From: Ereboglobus luteus
GTDB lineage: Bacteria > Verrucomicrobiota > Verrucomicrobiia > Opitutales > Opitutaceae
Length of the DNA: 64,000 nucleotides
Direction of reading: 5' to 3'
Assembly (NCBI RefSeq): GCF_003096195.1
Contig: NZ_CP023004.1
Coordinates: forward strand, 2,212,501-2,276,500
The notes beneath the pieces are model-generated. The model made no database searches and had not been told where the DNA came from. It saw only the letters and a list, made by a program, of their open reading frames with translations. Below, piece by piece: positions 18,079 to 26,727 of this stretch (position 1 is the stretch's first letter; every line of letters starts with the position of its first letter). The position numbers and the translations under genes were made by a program.

Positions 18079-18771
18079 TTATTCTTTTGGAAATTCGATG
18101 CCTTCGGCGAGGAGATAACGGATGCGGCAGCCGAAGAAGCCGCTGTGGTTTATTTTGAGCGGCGACTCGTCGCGCGCCGCGGCGAAGTCTTTGTGAAGAT
18201 TGGCGCGGGCCTTGGGATGCAGTGTTTTTATATAAGCAGCGAGCGCACGCGCGGTTTGTTCCCTGCTTGCGAAGCAGAGGAGGAGCTCGGCGGGGAAATT
18301 CTCGACGTGACAATCGGGAAAAACGCCGGTTTCGACAATGCGCCCGACGAGGCGCGGGATATCCTCGCATTGGGCGAACCACGGGAGCGCGTGGCGGGTG
18401 ATGCGGTCGGTGACCTCGGCAATGGCGGCGGCGCGAGTGTGCTCGTGCGCGAGTTCCCATGCGACCCAGGCGCGTTTGCCTGGCTCGGCGAGGTAGCCGA
18501 GTTGAGTGCCGGCGATGTTGCCGTTGCCCTGGTATGTCCGGCCGTGGCGCGCCCAGAGCGCGGTTTCCCATTTCTTGACGACGGGCGAGGAAATGGAGGT
18601 GTGGACGAGGAGCCTGATGTGCTGGCCGGGGATGTTGTTGTGGCTCGACTGAAATGAAATGCGATAGGTGAATTGTTTGTCCCGGCTCTTGGCTGTGAAG
18701 TGCGGGCCTGATTTTGAGAACTTGTAGCCGCGTGGCTCGAAGGCGGCGGCGATGGCGGCGCAGGCTTCCAT
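18079..18771 (-). CDS. DUF4304-type protein (copy 1), N-terminus uncertain
   Basis: 230 residues from the ATG at 18771. AAFEPRGYKFSKSGPHF followed by YRISFQSSHNN and a beta-rich stretch matches DUF4304 and parallels the product at 20502-21143. The start is uncertain: a better placed ATG at 18851 (MSDNTSAPPAPASPD), 29 bases after the upstream stop, lies in another frame and would connect to this gene if one base is missing between 18771 and 18851, the same kind of defect seen in five other genes here. DUF4304 proteins occur among immunity-like genes; the biochemical role is unknown. Confidence 0.7.
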   Translation of the reverse strand: MEACAAIAAAFEPRGYKFSKSGPHFTAKSRDKQFTYRISFQSSHNNIPGQHIRLLVHTSISSPVVKKWETALWARHGRTYQGNGNIAGTQLGYLAEPGKRAWVAWELAHEHTRAAAIAEVTDRITRHALPWFAQCEDIPRLVGRIVETGVFPDCHVENFPAELLLCFASREQTARALAAYIKTLHPKARANLHKDFAAARDESPLKINHSGFFGCRIRYLLAEGIEFPKE

Positions 18772-18880
18772 GTAAACGGCGCGGGTGTCCTGCGCGTTGG
18801 ACGGACGTCCGGCGAAGCGGGCGCGGGCGGCGCGGAGGTGTTGTCGGACATGATGTGTGGAATTTGCGGGTGGCAATTTT

Positions 18881-20461
18881 TCAAAAATCGCGGAGTTCGT
18901 CGAAGAGGGAGGAGAGTTTGGCGATGTCGATGTTTGCGGCGGGGTGGCGACGGGCGGCTTCGGCGAGGAGGTTGTCAACGACCTCGCAGATGGTTTCGCG
19001 TTCCTCGGTTTCGATCCAGTTGGTGCGCTTGTCCCATGTGTTGAAGGCGGCGGCCCAGTCGCGGACGAGTTGCTCCAGGTATTCGGGGAGCGCGGGGGCG
19101 GCGTCGGGCGAGTCGAGACGGACGCGGAGCTCGGCGCGTGTTTTTTTGTAGAGGGCGGCGGCGCGACGGGCGTTGGCGGGCGTGACAAATTCGTCGCCAT
19201 CCCATGCGCGGAAGGGGTTGTCCAGATTGTCGGCAAGCCATTCGGGAGCGCGGGGTTTGCGGACTTGCAGGTCGAGGCGCGCGGTTTTTTTGAGCGGGGC
19301 GTAGTTTTTTTTGATGTGCGTGGCGACGTCGGCGGGGATGCTTTCGAGCCAGAGTTCGGCGAGGCGCGGATGAGTGCCGGGCGGCGGAATGTCGGCGGGC
19401 GCGTAGCCGAAGAGGTCGTCAATGTAGAGGCTGCGCAGTTTGGGGAGGCGGGAGATTGCGGAGACGTTTTGAAGCGTTCCGGGTTTGCCTGCGATGCTCA
19501 GGGTTTCGAGCGCGGGGTGCCGCGCGACGATGAGGGCGAGGTCGAGTTTGTCGATGCCTTCGATGCGGATGGTGGCAAGCCTGGGCAGTCCGGGGTCGGC
19601 GCGGTCGGTGTCGGCGATGGATGGCGGCGCGTTGAGGCGGATGCGCGCGCCGCCGTCGTGCGCGTGGATGCGGAGGCGCGGGTGGAGCGTGCCGGTGAGC
19701 TTGAGGGAACAGAGGTTGTCGTGAAGGTGGAGCGTTTCGAGGCCGGTGGCGTCGAGTTCGAGGTCGTGAACGTGGGGCACGCCGCGAAAGTCGAGCGCGC
19801 GCGCGCCGTGCGCGTTCCAGATGACGCGGTGGAGAAGATCGTGCGTGCGGAGATAGGCGATGAGGTCGGGGCGCGGTCCGCGGGCTTCGAGTTCGAGAAG
19901 GCGCGGGAGCTTGTCGAGCTCGGCGAGGTTGGCGAGGCCGTCGAGCAACCCGGGGCCGGCATGGGTGAAAGTGTCGCGGACAGTTTGACCGGCGAGGGTG
20001 AATTCACGTCCGCTGCCGCGGGCGGCTTCGAAGCGGCGGAGGCGTTCGGGATCGCGGGCGCGCCAGTCGGCCTCCTGCTCGGCGGCCTGGCTGGAGGGCG
20101 GCGGCCAGCCTCCGAACGAGGTTGTTTGTTTCGTAACGAGGGAAGGGCGGTTGGCGATGAATTGAAATGTCGCGGGAACGACGGACGGGGTTACGATGCG
20201 GTAATCCAAGCCGTGGCCCCAGTAGTAGCGCGTGTTATTAAGCGGCCGCATGGCGGCGAGATCGGCCTCGGTCGGGAGCGCGTCGCCGACCCAGTCGAGC
20301 GAGAGGAGCGCGAGGGTCTTGCCGCCCCGCGCGTGAGGGCTGGCGTTTTCGGTGAGGGTGATTTGGTAGGCGCAATAGCGTCCGGTGTCGGCGCTGCGTT
20401 GCGCAAAGATGTCGCCGGGGCGGGGGGCGATTTTGCGTGTGGATTGCGGCAATGTCGGCAT
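18881..20461 (-). CDS. leucine-rich-repeat-like protein with immunity-like N-terminus
   Basis: 526 residues. The N-terminal 100 residues (PRPGDIFAQRSADTGRYCAYQI) resemble immunity-type domains such as Imm26, a GDIFA core. The centre has irregular LRRs (LDFRGVPHVHDLELDATGLE, LATIRIEGIDKLDLALI, LPKLRSLYIDDLFGY). The C-terminal 120 residues are helical and charged. No signal peptide. Proteins with this layout occur next to DUF4304 and TPR genes in other bacteria; a role in binding a partner protein is plausible but not shown. It sits between the two DUF4304 genes. Confidence 0.72.
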   Translation of the reverse strand: MPTLPQSTRKIAPRPGDIFAQRSADTGRYCAYQITLTENASPHARGGKTLALLSLDWVGDALPTEADLAAMRPLNNTRYYWGHGLDYRIVTPSVVPATFQFIANRPSLVTKQTTSFGGWPPPSSQAAEQEADWRARDPERLRRFEAARGSGREFTLAGQTVRDTFTHAGPGLLDGLANLAELDKLPRLLELEARGPRPDLIAYLRTHDLLHRVIWNAHGARALDFRGVPHVHDLELDATGLETLHLHDNLCSLKLTGTLHPRLRIHAHDGGARIRLNAPPSIADTDRADPGLPRLATIRIEGIDKLDLALIVARHPALETLSIAGKPGTLQNVSAISRLPKLRSLYIDDLFGYAPADIPPPGTHPRLAELWLESIPADVATHIKKNYAPLKKTARLDLQVRKPRAPEWLADNLDNPFRAWDGDEFVTPANARRAAALYKKTRAELRVRLDSPDAAPALPEYLEQLVRDWAAAFNTWDKRTNWIETEERETICEVVDNLLAEAARRHPAANIDIAKLSSLFDELRDF

Positions 20462-20501
20462 TGGGTTGGATGGGGAGAGTGTTTGTTTTTGGTTTATATG
20501 A

Positions 20502-21143
20502 TTATGCCGGGGCTTGCAGTTTTATACCAAGACGGCTGGCGATGAGGTTGATGGTTTTTGCAAACGGGGAACCGGCGTTTTCCTTGAGCGCGTTTAAGAG
20601 AATTTCACGGGCGGCCTCTGGCTGGCGCTTTTCGACAAGGAGAATTGCCGCGATGAGCGGACGTTGCGCATCGGACGCGCTGTGGACAAAGCCTCCGGTG
20701 CGAACGCGATCAAGTATGGCTTGCGAATCGGGGTATTGGGCAAAAAAGGGCAGCGCGTGTTTGATGAGGGCGCGTGATATTTCGGTGAAGAGCGCGTCGA
20801 GGTTGGTGTCTGCGTTGACATCCCACCATTTGTCGTTCCCGGCGGGGAGTTGTTGGCCGAGTCGCCGCAGGATTGGCCATGGCGCGCTGCCGGGGTTTTT
20901 GGGGAAAGGCAGGTTTGTCCAATGCGTGTGGAGCCACTGGCTTGTCACAATGAGGTTGATGGTGAAGCGCCCCTCGTGGCGGTCGCCCCATTGCGACGAT
21001 TGGAAATTGATGGCGTGATAAAGGCCGTCCGGCATAAGACGGTGGAGGTGCGGCGACTGGAGCTTGAAGCCGTGCGGGGCGAGCGCGGCGGCGCATTGTT
21101 TGCTGATTTGGCGAATGGCCCGCCGGGTGGTGCTTGTGTTCAT
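20502..21143 (-). CDS. DUF4304-type protein (copy 2), first gene of the island
   Basis: 213 residues from the ATG at 21143; upstream in-frame ATGs at 21215 and 21224 would add a Pro/Ala-rich tail. The N-terminal RQISKQCAAALAPHGFKL, the following HAINFQSSQWGDRHEGRFTINL and the later LPFFAQYPDSQAILDRV match DUF4304 and the copy at 18079. The C-terminal 50 residues (EKRQPEAAREILLNALKENAG) form a helical hairpin, TPR-like. A 22-base stretch coding AARRHPAA just upstream of this start is also present at the 3' end of the LRR gene, suggesting internal duplication of the island. Confidence 0.75.
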   Translation of the reverse strand: MNTSTTRRAIRQISKQCAAALAPHGFKLQSPHLHRLMPDGLYHAINFQSSQWGDRHEGRFTINLIVTSQWLHTHWTNLPFPKNPGSAPWPILRRLGQQLPAGNDKWWDVNADTNLDALFTEISRALIKHALPFFAQYPDSQAILDRVRTGGFVHSASDAQRPLIAAILLVEKRQPEAAREILLNALKENAGSPFAKTINLIASRLGIKLQAPA

Positions 21144-21406
21144 GGGCGGAGGATCGGCAGGGGTGGCGGCGGGGTGGCGACGGGCGGCTTTATCGGAGGG
21201 TTTGGACGCGGGCATGGCAGACATCGGAAATGACGCGCGCGGATGAATGGCGCAATACGCGGTGTGCGTTTTGGGAATTTTCCGAGAATTTCCACGAGGC
21301 ATAGCGGGCTGCGCCACGACGCTTGAGCGTGCGTTTGCGGGCCTCGAAAACTTGCGGCAAACCTGTCGCTTGTCTTTCCGCCCGCCCGCGCAATAGTCGG
21401 CGTCTT

Positions 21407-22369
21407 GTGAACGCCACTCTCCACAAGACGGCAGCTTATGTCGCACTCGTCGCCGGACTCGCCGCCTGCTACTGGGTCAATAGCGCGTGGGCGTTGCTCA
21501 TCGGAATCGTGATCGGCCTTGCGCGACTCAATCCCGTTCCCCAACTCACAAAACCCCTCTCGACGAAACTCCTCCAGGCGTCCGTCATCGGGCTCGGCGC
21601 CGGCATGAACCTCGCCGTCCTCATCCGCGTTGGCGCAAGCGGCGTCCTCTACACCATCGTCGGCATCGCGCTTGCGTTTGCCCTCGGGATTTTTCTCGGG
21701 CGTCGCGCAAAAGTTCCGCGCGACATCACCCTGCTCATCACCGGCGGCACTGCGATTTGCGGCGGCAGCGCCATCGCGGCCATCGCAGGTGTCATCCGGC
21801 CAAAATCCGAGGACGCCACCGTCGCCCTCGCCACGGTTTTCCTGCTCAACGCGGCCGCGCTCTTCATCTTTCCCGCGCTCGGACATTTTTTCAAACTCGA
21901 CCCGCAAGCCTTCGGCCTCTGGTCCGCGCTAGCCATTCACGACACCAGCTCCGTTGTCGGCGCCGCCGGCAACTACGACCCCGAATCGCTCCCCGTTGCA
22001 ACAACCGTCAAGCTCACCCGCGCCCTCTGGATCGCGCCGCTCTCCCTCGTCATCGGCTGGGCGGTTTCCCGCAACAAGAACAAGGATGCGACCGCGACAC
22101 GCCGCCGCCCGCCGATCCCGTGGTTTATCTTCGGGTTCATCGCCGCCGCGGCCGTTGTCACCTGGATTCCGCCGCTGGCCGACGCGGGGCGGGAAGTGGC
22201 CGCTTTCTCGCGACGGCTGCTTGTTCTCACGCTTTTTCTTATCGGCGCAAATCTGACGCCCGCCGCGCTCCGCGCCGTCGGCGTCCGCCCGCTCGTCCTC
22301 GGCGTCACCCTATGGTTCGCCGTTTCCGCGCTCACGCTTCTCGCAATCAACTTCGGTTGGATTCGGTGA
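21407..22369 (+). CDS. YeiH/UPF0324-family putative sulfate/anion exporter
   Basis: 320 residues from a GTG at 21407, the first plausible start before the hydrophobic sequence; no ATG is available in frame near it. About ten transmembrane segments. Family motifs: LLQASVIGLGAGMNL, TLLITGGTAICGGSAIAA and LAIHDTSSVVGAA, the paired GTAICGGSA and HDTSSVVGA regions being diagnostic. Homologues are called putative sulfate exporters or are induced by cystine; the substrate is unproved. It stands alone, divergent from the hypothetical island. Confidence 0.88.
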   Translation: MNATLHKTAAYVALVAGLAACYWVNSAWALLIGIVIGLARLNPVPQLTKPLSTKLLQASVIGLGAGMNLAVLIRVGASGVLYTIVGIALAFALGIFLGRRAKVPRDITLLITGGTAICGGSAIAAIAGVIRPKSEDATVALATVFLLNAAALFIFPALGHFFKLDPQAFGLWSALAIHDTSSVVGAAGNYDPESLPVATTVKLTRALWIAPLSLVIGWAVSRNKNKDATATRRRPPIPWFIFGFIAAAAVVTWIPPLADAGREVAAFSRRLLVLTLFLIGANLTPAALRAVGVRPLVLGVTLWFAVSALTLLAINFGWIR

Positions 22370-22619
22370 GGGGTTTCCGGGGAGAGGTGGCTGCGCACGT
22401 TCGAGATATTGAATTCGCAAGATACGGGCATGCGCTCAGAAGAGTATTTCTATATTTTTTCAATCAATAATAATCCCCTAGGCTCTTTTCTTTGTCTTTT
22501 CTTTTTGACTTGATGTGCCTGCGGAAACGACGCGAGTCGGACAGCTCCGATGACAACTCCGGCACGGTGCCGGAAAACGGAACGCTGTTCGACTCCTCTT
22601 CATCCATGACAACACATGT

Positions 22620-23648
22620 TCACATCTCTCCAAAACGATTCTTAGGTCGCCTTATTTTGCTTCGAATTATCTCGGCAGTGCTCTCCATCTGCGGGAAGAC
22701 CGTTGCTTTATTGATATTTAATCGTTCGAGTTGCTGAAGAATCGGTTTCTTGGAACTACTTCGGATGATTATCCTATTTGTTTCTATTCCGCTGTGCCCA
22801 GTATAGCATAACTCATCGAGAATACCAAAAAGTAAAAATGCGCCTGATTGAGCAATAACACGTTGGTTACTCATCTTGGGCCGAATGCAAAAAACTTTAT
22901 TGAAATCCCGAGGATCCATTAGTGGTTCAAAATACGATTTCTCCTCTCTAATAAAATGCAACAAGCGTCGAGTGTTTTCATTAAAGGCTTTGACTATTTT
23001 CAGGCGGTTTTTCCTGTGCGTGTTGATTGCCTCAACATTCATTAGTGATCCTTGTGTTCTAAATCGATTGTCCCACTCTGTTTGATATCGATTAATTTCA
23101 GTTTCGAAATCCTTGCGGCCACACTCGCCAACGACATGCAACTCCTCACGTTCTGCCTCACTTAATCGGGCTAAGTTAGAAAGACAACTTACTGTATCTC
23201 CGTTAAATGGCTTTATGAGCTCATCTTTAATGGCCATTAACACAATAGCGCCATCTTTGTCTGCAGTTCTGTCTATTTTGTCGTATTCTTCGCAGGCAAA
23301 ATACAGCGCGATCAAGGGATTGGACGTTATATCAAGAATGCGCGTGGGCACTTTGTAATGTTGCATCCTGACGAGCTTTTCAAAAGCAGAAGCATCATCT
23401 TGAAAATCAGTAGGGCACATCGCCAACGCTTCATTGTAAATATCGCATTCGAATTCTTTGAATCCATTCCGGTAGACGGACGGTTGTAGATTCCAATCAT
23501 AAATTTCGTGCCCCCGAAAAAAAACCTCTCCGTTTTTTGGGCTTAGGTTTTCAACCAATGCGATGAATTCTTGGACGGTTGTGGCAACGCGTGTGTTTGC
23601 AGAATAAGTTACCACCGATGATGCGTGGGAAAGATGGGGGTGTTTCAT
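22620..23648 (-). CDS. FRG domain-containing protein
   Basis: 342 residues from the ATG at 23648 (MKHPHLSHAS). The FRG domain fills the first half: VQEFIALVENL, the name motif FFRGHEIYDWNLQPSVYR and then HYKVPTRILDITSNPLIALYFA, the paired block typical of the family. The C-terminal half (SYFEPLMDPRDFNKVF, AQSGAFLLFGILDELC) is also usual for FRG proteins. Their enzymatic role is not established; they are frequent in accessory and defence-related islands. The gene is clearly AT-richer than its surroundings, a sign of transfer, and a decayed relative of its 3' end is present at 60955-61200. Confidence 0.85.
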   Translation of the reverse strand: MKHPHLSHASSVVTYSANTRVATTVQEFIALVENLSPKNGEVFFRGHEIYDWNLQPSVYRNGFKEFECDIYNEALAMCPTDFQDDASAFEKLVRMQHYKVPTRILDITSNPLIALYFACEEYDKIDRTADKDGAIVLMAIKDELIKPFNGDTVSCLSNLARLSEAEREELHVVGECGRKDFETEINRYQTEWDNRFRTQGSLMNVEAINTHRKNRLKIVKAFNENTRRLLHFIREEKSYFEPLMDPRDFNKVFCIRPKMSNQRVIAQSGAFLLFGILDELCYTGHSGIETNRIIIRSSSKKPILQQLERLNINKATVFPQMESTAEIIRSKIRRPKNRFGEM

Positions 23649-23854
23649 GATAAAAGCTCGAATTTTTGTTAGTAAAATTCTTTGTAGCAAACAAACAATT
23701 ATCCTCCCGCACAAGACGCCCCATACGCGTATCGCTTATTCTCCGTGACCATGAAAAATGGAAGGGGGCAGATTGCCACCTTCCGTTTTCCCTTATTATT
23801 GTATATTGTGATACGCGAAGTATTTTGGAGATGAGGTAGACTTGGTCGTCCGCA

Positions 23855-24445
23855 CTACTTCAGGTGGCCGGCGGCGATGGCGTCGGCCAGCATTTTTTCG
23901 GCGTAGGCCCAGAGTGTCGCGGAGCCTTCGGCGATGTGCTTGTTGCGCGCGATGACGCGGTCGCTCGTGATGCCGTGCTTTTTCCACGCGGCGCCCTCGG
24001 TCAGGCAGTTGAGGAGCATCGGTTGGAAGCGGTCAACGGCGGCGGCGAATTTCGCCTCGGGCGTTTCGCGCGCCTCGAACTCGTCCCAGAGCGCGCGGTA
24101 TTCGGCGTTTTGCGGCGCGGGGAGCATGCCGAAAATACGGTCGGCTGCGACGGCTTCGCGTTCGTGTTGGTCGGCCATGCCGGCGGTGTCGTAGGCGAAG
24201 GTGTCGCCCGCGTCGATTTCGACGAGGTCGTGAATGGTGACCATTTTCAGGACGCGCAGGAGGTCGATGTCCGGCGTGTTGCTGTGCTCGGCGAGGATCA
24301 CGACGAGAAGCGCGAGGTGCCATGAATGCTCGGCGTCGTTTTCGGCGCGCCGACTTTGCGTGCAGATGGTCTGGCGAAAAATTTCCTTGAGCTTGTCTGC
24401 TTCGATAATGAAGCGGATTTGTTGCGTGATGCGTGTGAGATCCAT
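23855..24445 (-). CDS. HD-domain hydrolase, YfbR-like 5'-deoxynucleotidase
   Basis: 196 residues. Metal-binding residues of the HD superfamily are visible: His40 in ENDAEHSWHL, His72-Asp73 in TIHDLVEIDAGD, and the downstream Asp in AAAVDRFQPM. YfbR-type enzymes dephosphorylate deoxyribonucleoside 5'-monophosphates; the length and the AEHSWHLAL signature fit. Cytoplasmic. Just upstream of the start, 24450-24490 is a low-complexity run of imperfect GGCTGAAAGACTGAAGGACT units. Confidence 0.85.
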   Translation of the reverse strand: MDLTRITQQIRFIIEADKLKEIFRQTICTQSRRAENDAEHSWHLALLVVILAEHSNTPDIDLLRVLKMVTIHDLVEIDAGDTFAYDTAGMADQHEREAVAADRIFGMLPAPQNAEYRALWDEFEARETPEAKFAAAVDRFQPMLLNCLTEGAAWKKHGITSDRVIARNKHIAEGSATLWAYAEKMLADAIAAGHLK

Positions 24446-24601
24446 GAGGGGAAAGGCTGAAAGACTGAAGGACTGAAAGGCTGAAGGAGGATGGAAGACA
24501 GAACTATGGAAGGTAGAATGTGGGAGTCTGGAAGCTAAAGGTGGAGGGCCGGCGGACCAGCCCCGCCAAAGTTCCGATTTTCACCCTTCACCAGTCACCC
24601 T

Positions 24602-25662
24602 TCACTCTTCCGCGCGAAGCGCGGCTTTCCGTGCTTTGAGGTGGGTGATGAGGTAGTTGTCGGGGCCGGCGTCCTTGTAGGCGGTATACCAGAGGTCGCC
24701 GAGCATTTTGGCGCCGCGAAGGAGCTGGTTTTCGAGGAGCGCGCGGCCTTCCTTGGACTGCGGTTGCGCGGGGTCGAGCTTGCCGGCTTTTTCATAGATG
24801 TAGATTTGCTCGACGACGGGAGTCTGGCTCCCGATGTAGTCGAGGATTTGCACGAAGATCGGGTCGCGTCCGGCGGGGTCGTTGGGGACGTTGGAGAGGC
24901 GCGCGGCGGGTTTGGCGCGGTCGGCGATCATGGCGGCGTTGATGCCGCCGGTTTTTCTGAAGAGACCACTGTCGATCCAGCTATGGATGGTGCGCGCTTT
25001 TGTGTAGCCGTTGGGGTTGTCGCCGACCCAGCCGTTGAAGTGTTTTGTGATATGGAGCGGCTGGCAGCCGTCGCCGACGTAGTGGCCCATCGTGCCCATG
25101 ACGTAGAGGATGTTGGCCTTGGCCTGCGCGATTTCCTCCGCGGTGCCGCCGTGCTCCTCGTAGGCTTTCAAGTAGGAGAAGCCGGACTTGAGCTTGCCGT
25201 AGTTTTCGGCGATGGCCCAGGGATGAACCCGGGGTAGGCGCGCGTGGCGTCGCGGTTTCGGGCGGGGTCGATTTTGGGGAGCTTGTCGGCGTGGATGTCG
25301 CGGGCGCGGGTGAGTTCGCTCACGAAGACGTAGCGGAATTGAGGGAGATCGGCGAACTTGATGCCGAGGGGCTCCATGTCCTCGACGTCGAAGAAGTGCT
25401 CGATTTGGTTGATGTGGCGGATGGAGGGATCGTAGGAGTTGCGCCAGCGGTCGGGCTCGCCCGCGAGGAAGCCTATGCGTTCGCGCGCCTCGGGTGTGTG
25501 GAGAAACGCGGGCGCGTCGGCGGGCAGCGAGTCAAGCGCGATGAGGTTGATGGCGCGGTGGCTCTCGTAGTCCCACGCGCGCGCCGTGGCGGAGAGAAAA
25601 AACGGGAGTGCGAGGAGGGCTGCCAGAGGTGCGACACGGGTGATTTTTTCGAGAGTATGCAT
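24602..25662 (-). pseudogene. exported S1/P1-nuclease / zinc phospholipase-like protein, frameshifted
   Basis: The 5' part starts at 25662 with a signal peptide (MHTLEKITRVAPLAALLALP) and after processing begins at Trp (WDYESHRAINLIAL), as required for the zinc cluster in the S1/P1-nuclease/phospholipase C fold. HINQIEHFF and, in the second frame, MGTMGHYVGDGCQPLHITKHFNGW supply further zinc His/Asp residues. The frame changes near 25215-25225, where ...YPGF in one frame continues as HPWAIAENYGKLKSG in the other; one missing base explains it. Either a sequencing deletion in a G/C run or real inactivation. Substrate unknown. Confidence 0.75.
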
Positions 25663-25953
25663 GGGGAAATACAAGGCAAATTGCGCGCGGCGCGCGAGCA
25701 GAATTGCCGGGCCAGAATTGCTGTGCTCCCAAAAAAACGGGGCGCGATAATGCTCCGTTCGCGGGAGAACGTTCGCCGTTCGTATTCGGCGTGCGACCGT
25801 TCGTGAACTCTTTGTCGCGACAGCGTGTTCGGTTGCCATCAATTGCGCACATCGGCGGCCGGTCACACGGCTTCCCTGAAGCATAATAACCTGCCCCGCG
25901 CGGGGTTCTCGAGAGTTTCCGCGCGGGCCTTAAAACAGAACACAAAGACAGCC

Positions 25954-26505
25954 ATGAAAAAACAAATCGCACTCTCAATCCTAGCAATCGCGTTTGCCGG
26001 CTCGGCTTTCGCACAACTGAGCGGGGATGTCTCGACGCGTCCCGTCAGTTATTACGTGGAACCCTCGGTTTTTTGGGTTCCATCCAACAATGGTCTTGAT
26101 GATGGTTTCGGCGGCGCGATTTCCGGCGGCGTCATTCTCTACAATCACCATCAGGTCGGCCTCGACTTCGCCTACTTCGAGGCGGACTACGACAAGGGGC
26201 CGGGCAAGATGAAGTTTATGCCGCTCACCACCAGCTACCAATACCTGATTCCCTTCGGAAAATGTTTCCAGGCGCGCGCGGGCGTCCATGTCGGCGCGAT
26301 GTTTGAAAAGAGCAAGGACCAGCCGGGCATCCGCAACAAGAACCGCACGGCGTTCACCGGCGGCGCGTCGCTCGGGCTCGACTGGGTGATTAACAAAAAC
26401 GTTTCCGTGGGCGTCGGCGGCAAGTGGCTGTATGTCGACGAAACCAACGACCTGCGCGAGCGCAACATGGCCCTCGTGGGTCTCAACTGCGCGGTGAAGT
26501 TCTAA
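25954..26505 (+). CDS. small outer-membrane beta-barrel protein
   Basis: 183 residues from the ATG at 25954, which begins a signal peptide (MKKQIALSILAIAFAGSAFAQ); upstream in-frame codons are not coding. The mature part alternates hydrophobic and polar residues in eight or so strands (GGVILYNHHQVGLDFAYFEA, AGVHVGAMFE, GGASLGLDWVINKNVSVGVG) and ends in a terminal Phe (LNCAVKF), the usual signature of outer-membrane insertion by BAM. OmpA/OmpW-like in size. Function beyond structure is unknown. Confidence 0.8.
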   Translation: MKKQIALSILAIAFAGSAFAQLSGDVSTRPVSYYVEPSVFWVPSNNGLDDGFGGAISGGVILYNHHQVGLDFAYFEADYDKGPGKMKFMPLTTSYQYLIPFGKCFQARAGVHVGAMFEKSKDQPGIRNKNRTAFTGGASLGLDWVINKNVSVGVGGKWLYVDETNDLRERNMALVGLNCAVKF

Positions 26506-26570
26506 TTTGTCTATCGGTTTCCGCAGCGGTCTTCAGCTGCGTTTGGTATAGCATGGATAGCGCCCGGGCT

Positions 26571-26641
26571 CCCTCGCAAAAGAGCATTGTAGGAGAGACA
26601 TAACGCTCAAACGAGTAACAGGAGCCCGGGTTAGCTTTTTT
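26571..26641 (+). terminator. long-loop hairpin with T8 tail
   Basis: CCCGGGCTCC near 26571 pairs with GGAGCCCGGG near 26620, followed by TTAGC and eight T residues. The loop is about 40 bases and contains a smaller GAGC/GCTC stem. It lies 65 bases after the barrel gene and ahead of the LytS gene, so it may end the first transcript; the long loop leaves room for a regulatory or small-RNA role. Confidence 0.5.
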
Positions 26642-26727
26642 TTAGCATGGCAAAATAAGTTTTTAGTCCCGTAGTTTCCCCAACCTCGTTTGCGATTTCC
26701 CCCTCGCACAGCATTCGCAATCCCATC

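Noticed and set aside
18857-20545. 562-codon plus-strand frame opposite the LRR-like gene
   Set aside because: Antisense shadow with Val/Gly/Glu-rich composition and no motifs.
24450-24490. Short GACTGAAGG-type tandem run considered as a CRISPR or iteron array
   Set aside because: Units are about 10 bases, imperfect, with no spacers; simple low-complexity sequence. No CRISPR array was seen anywhere in the window.
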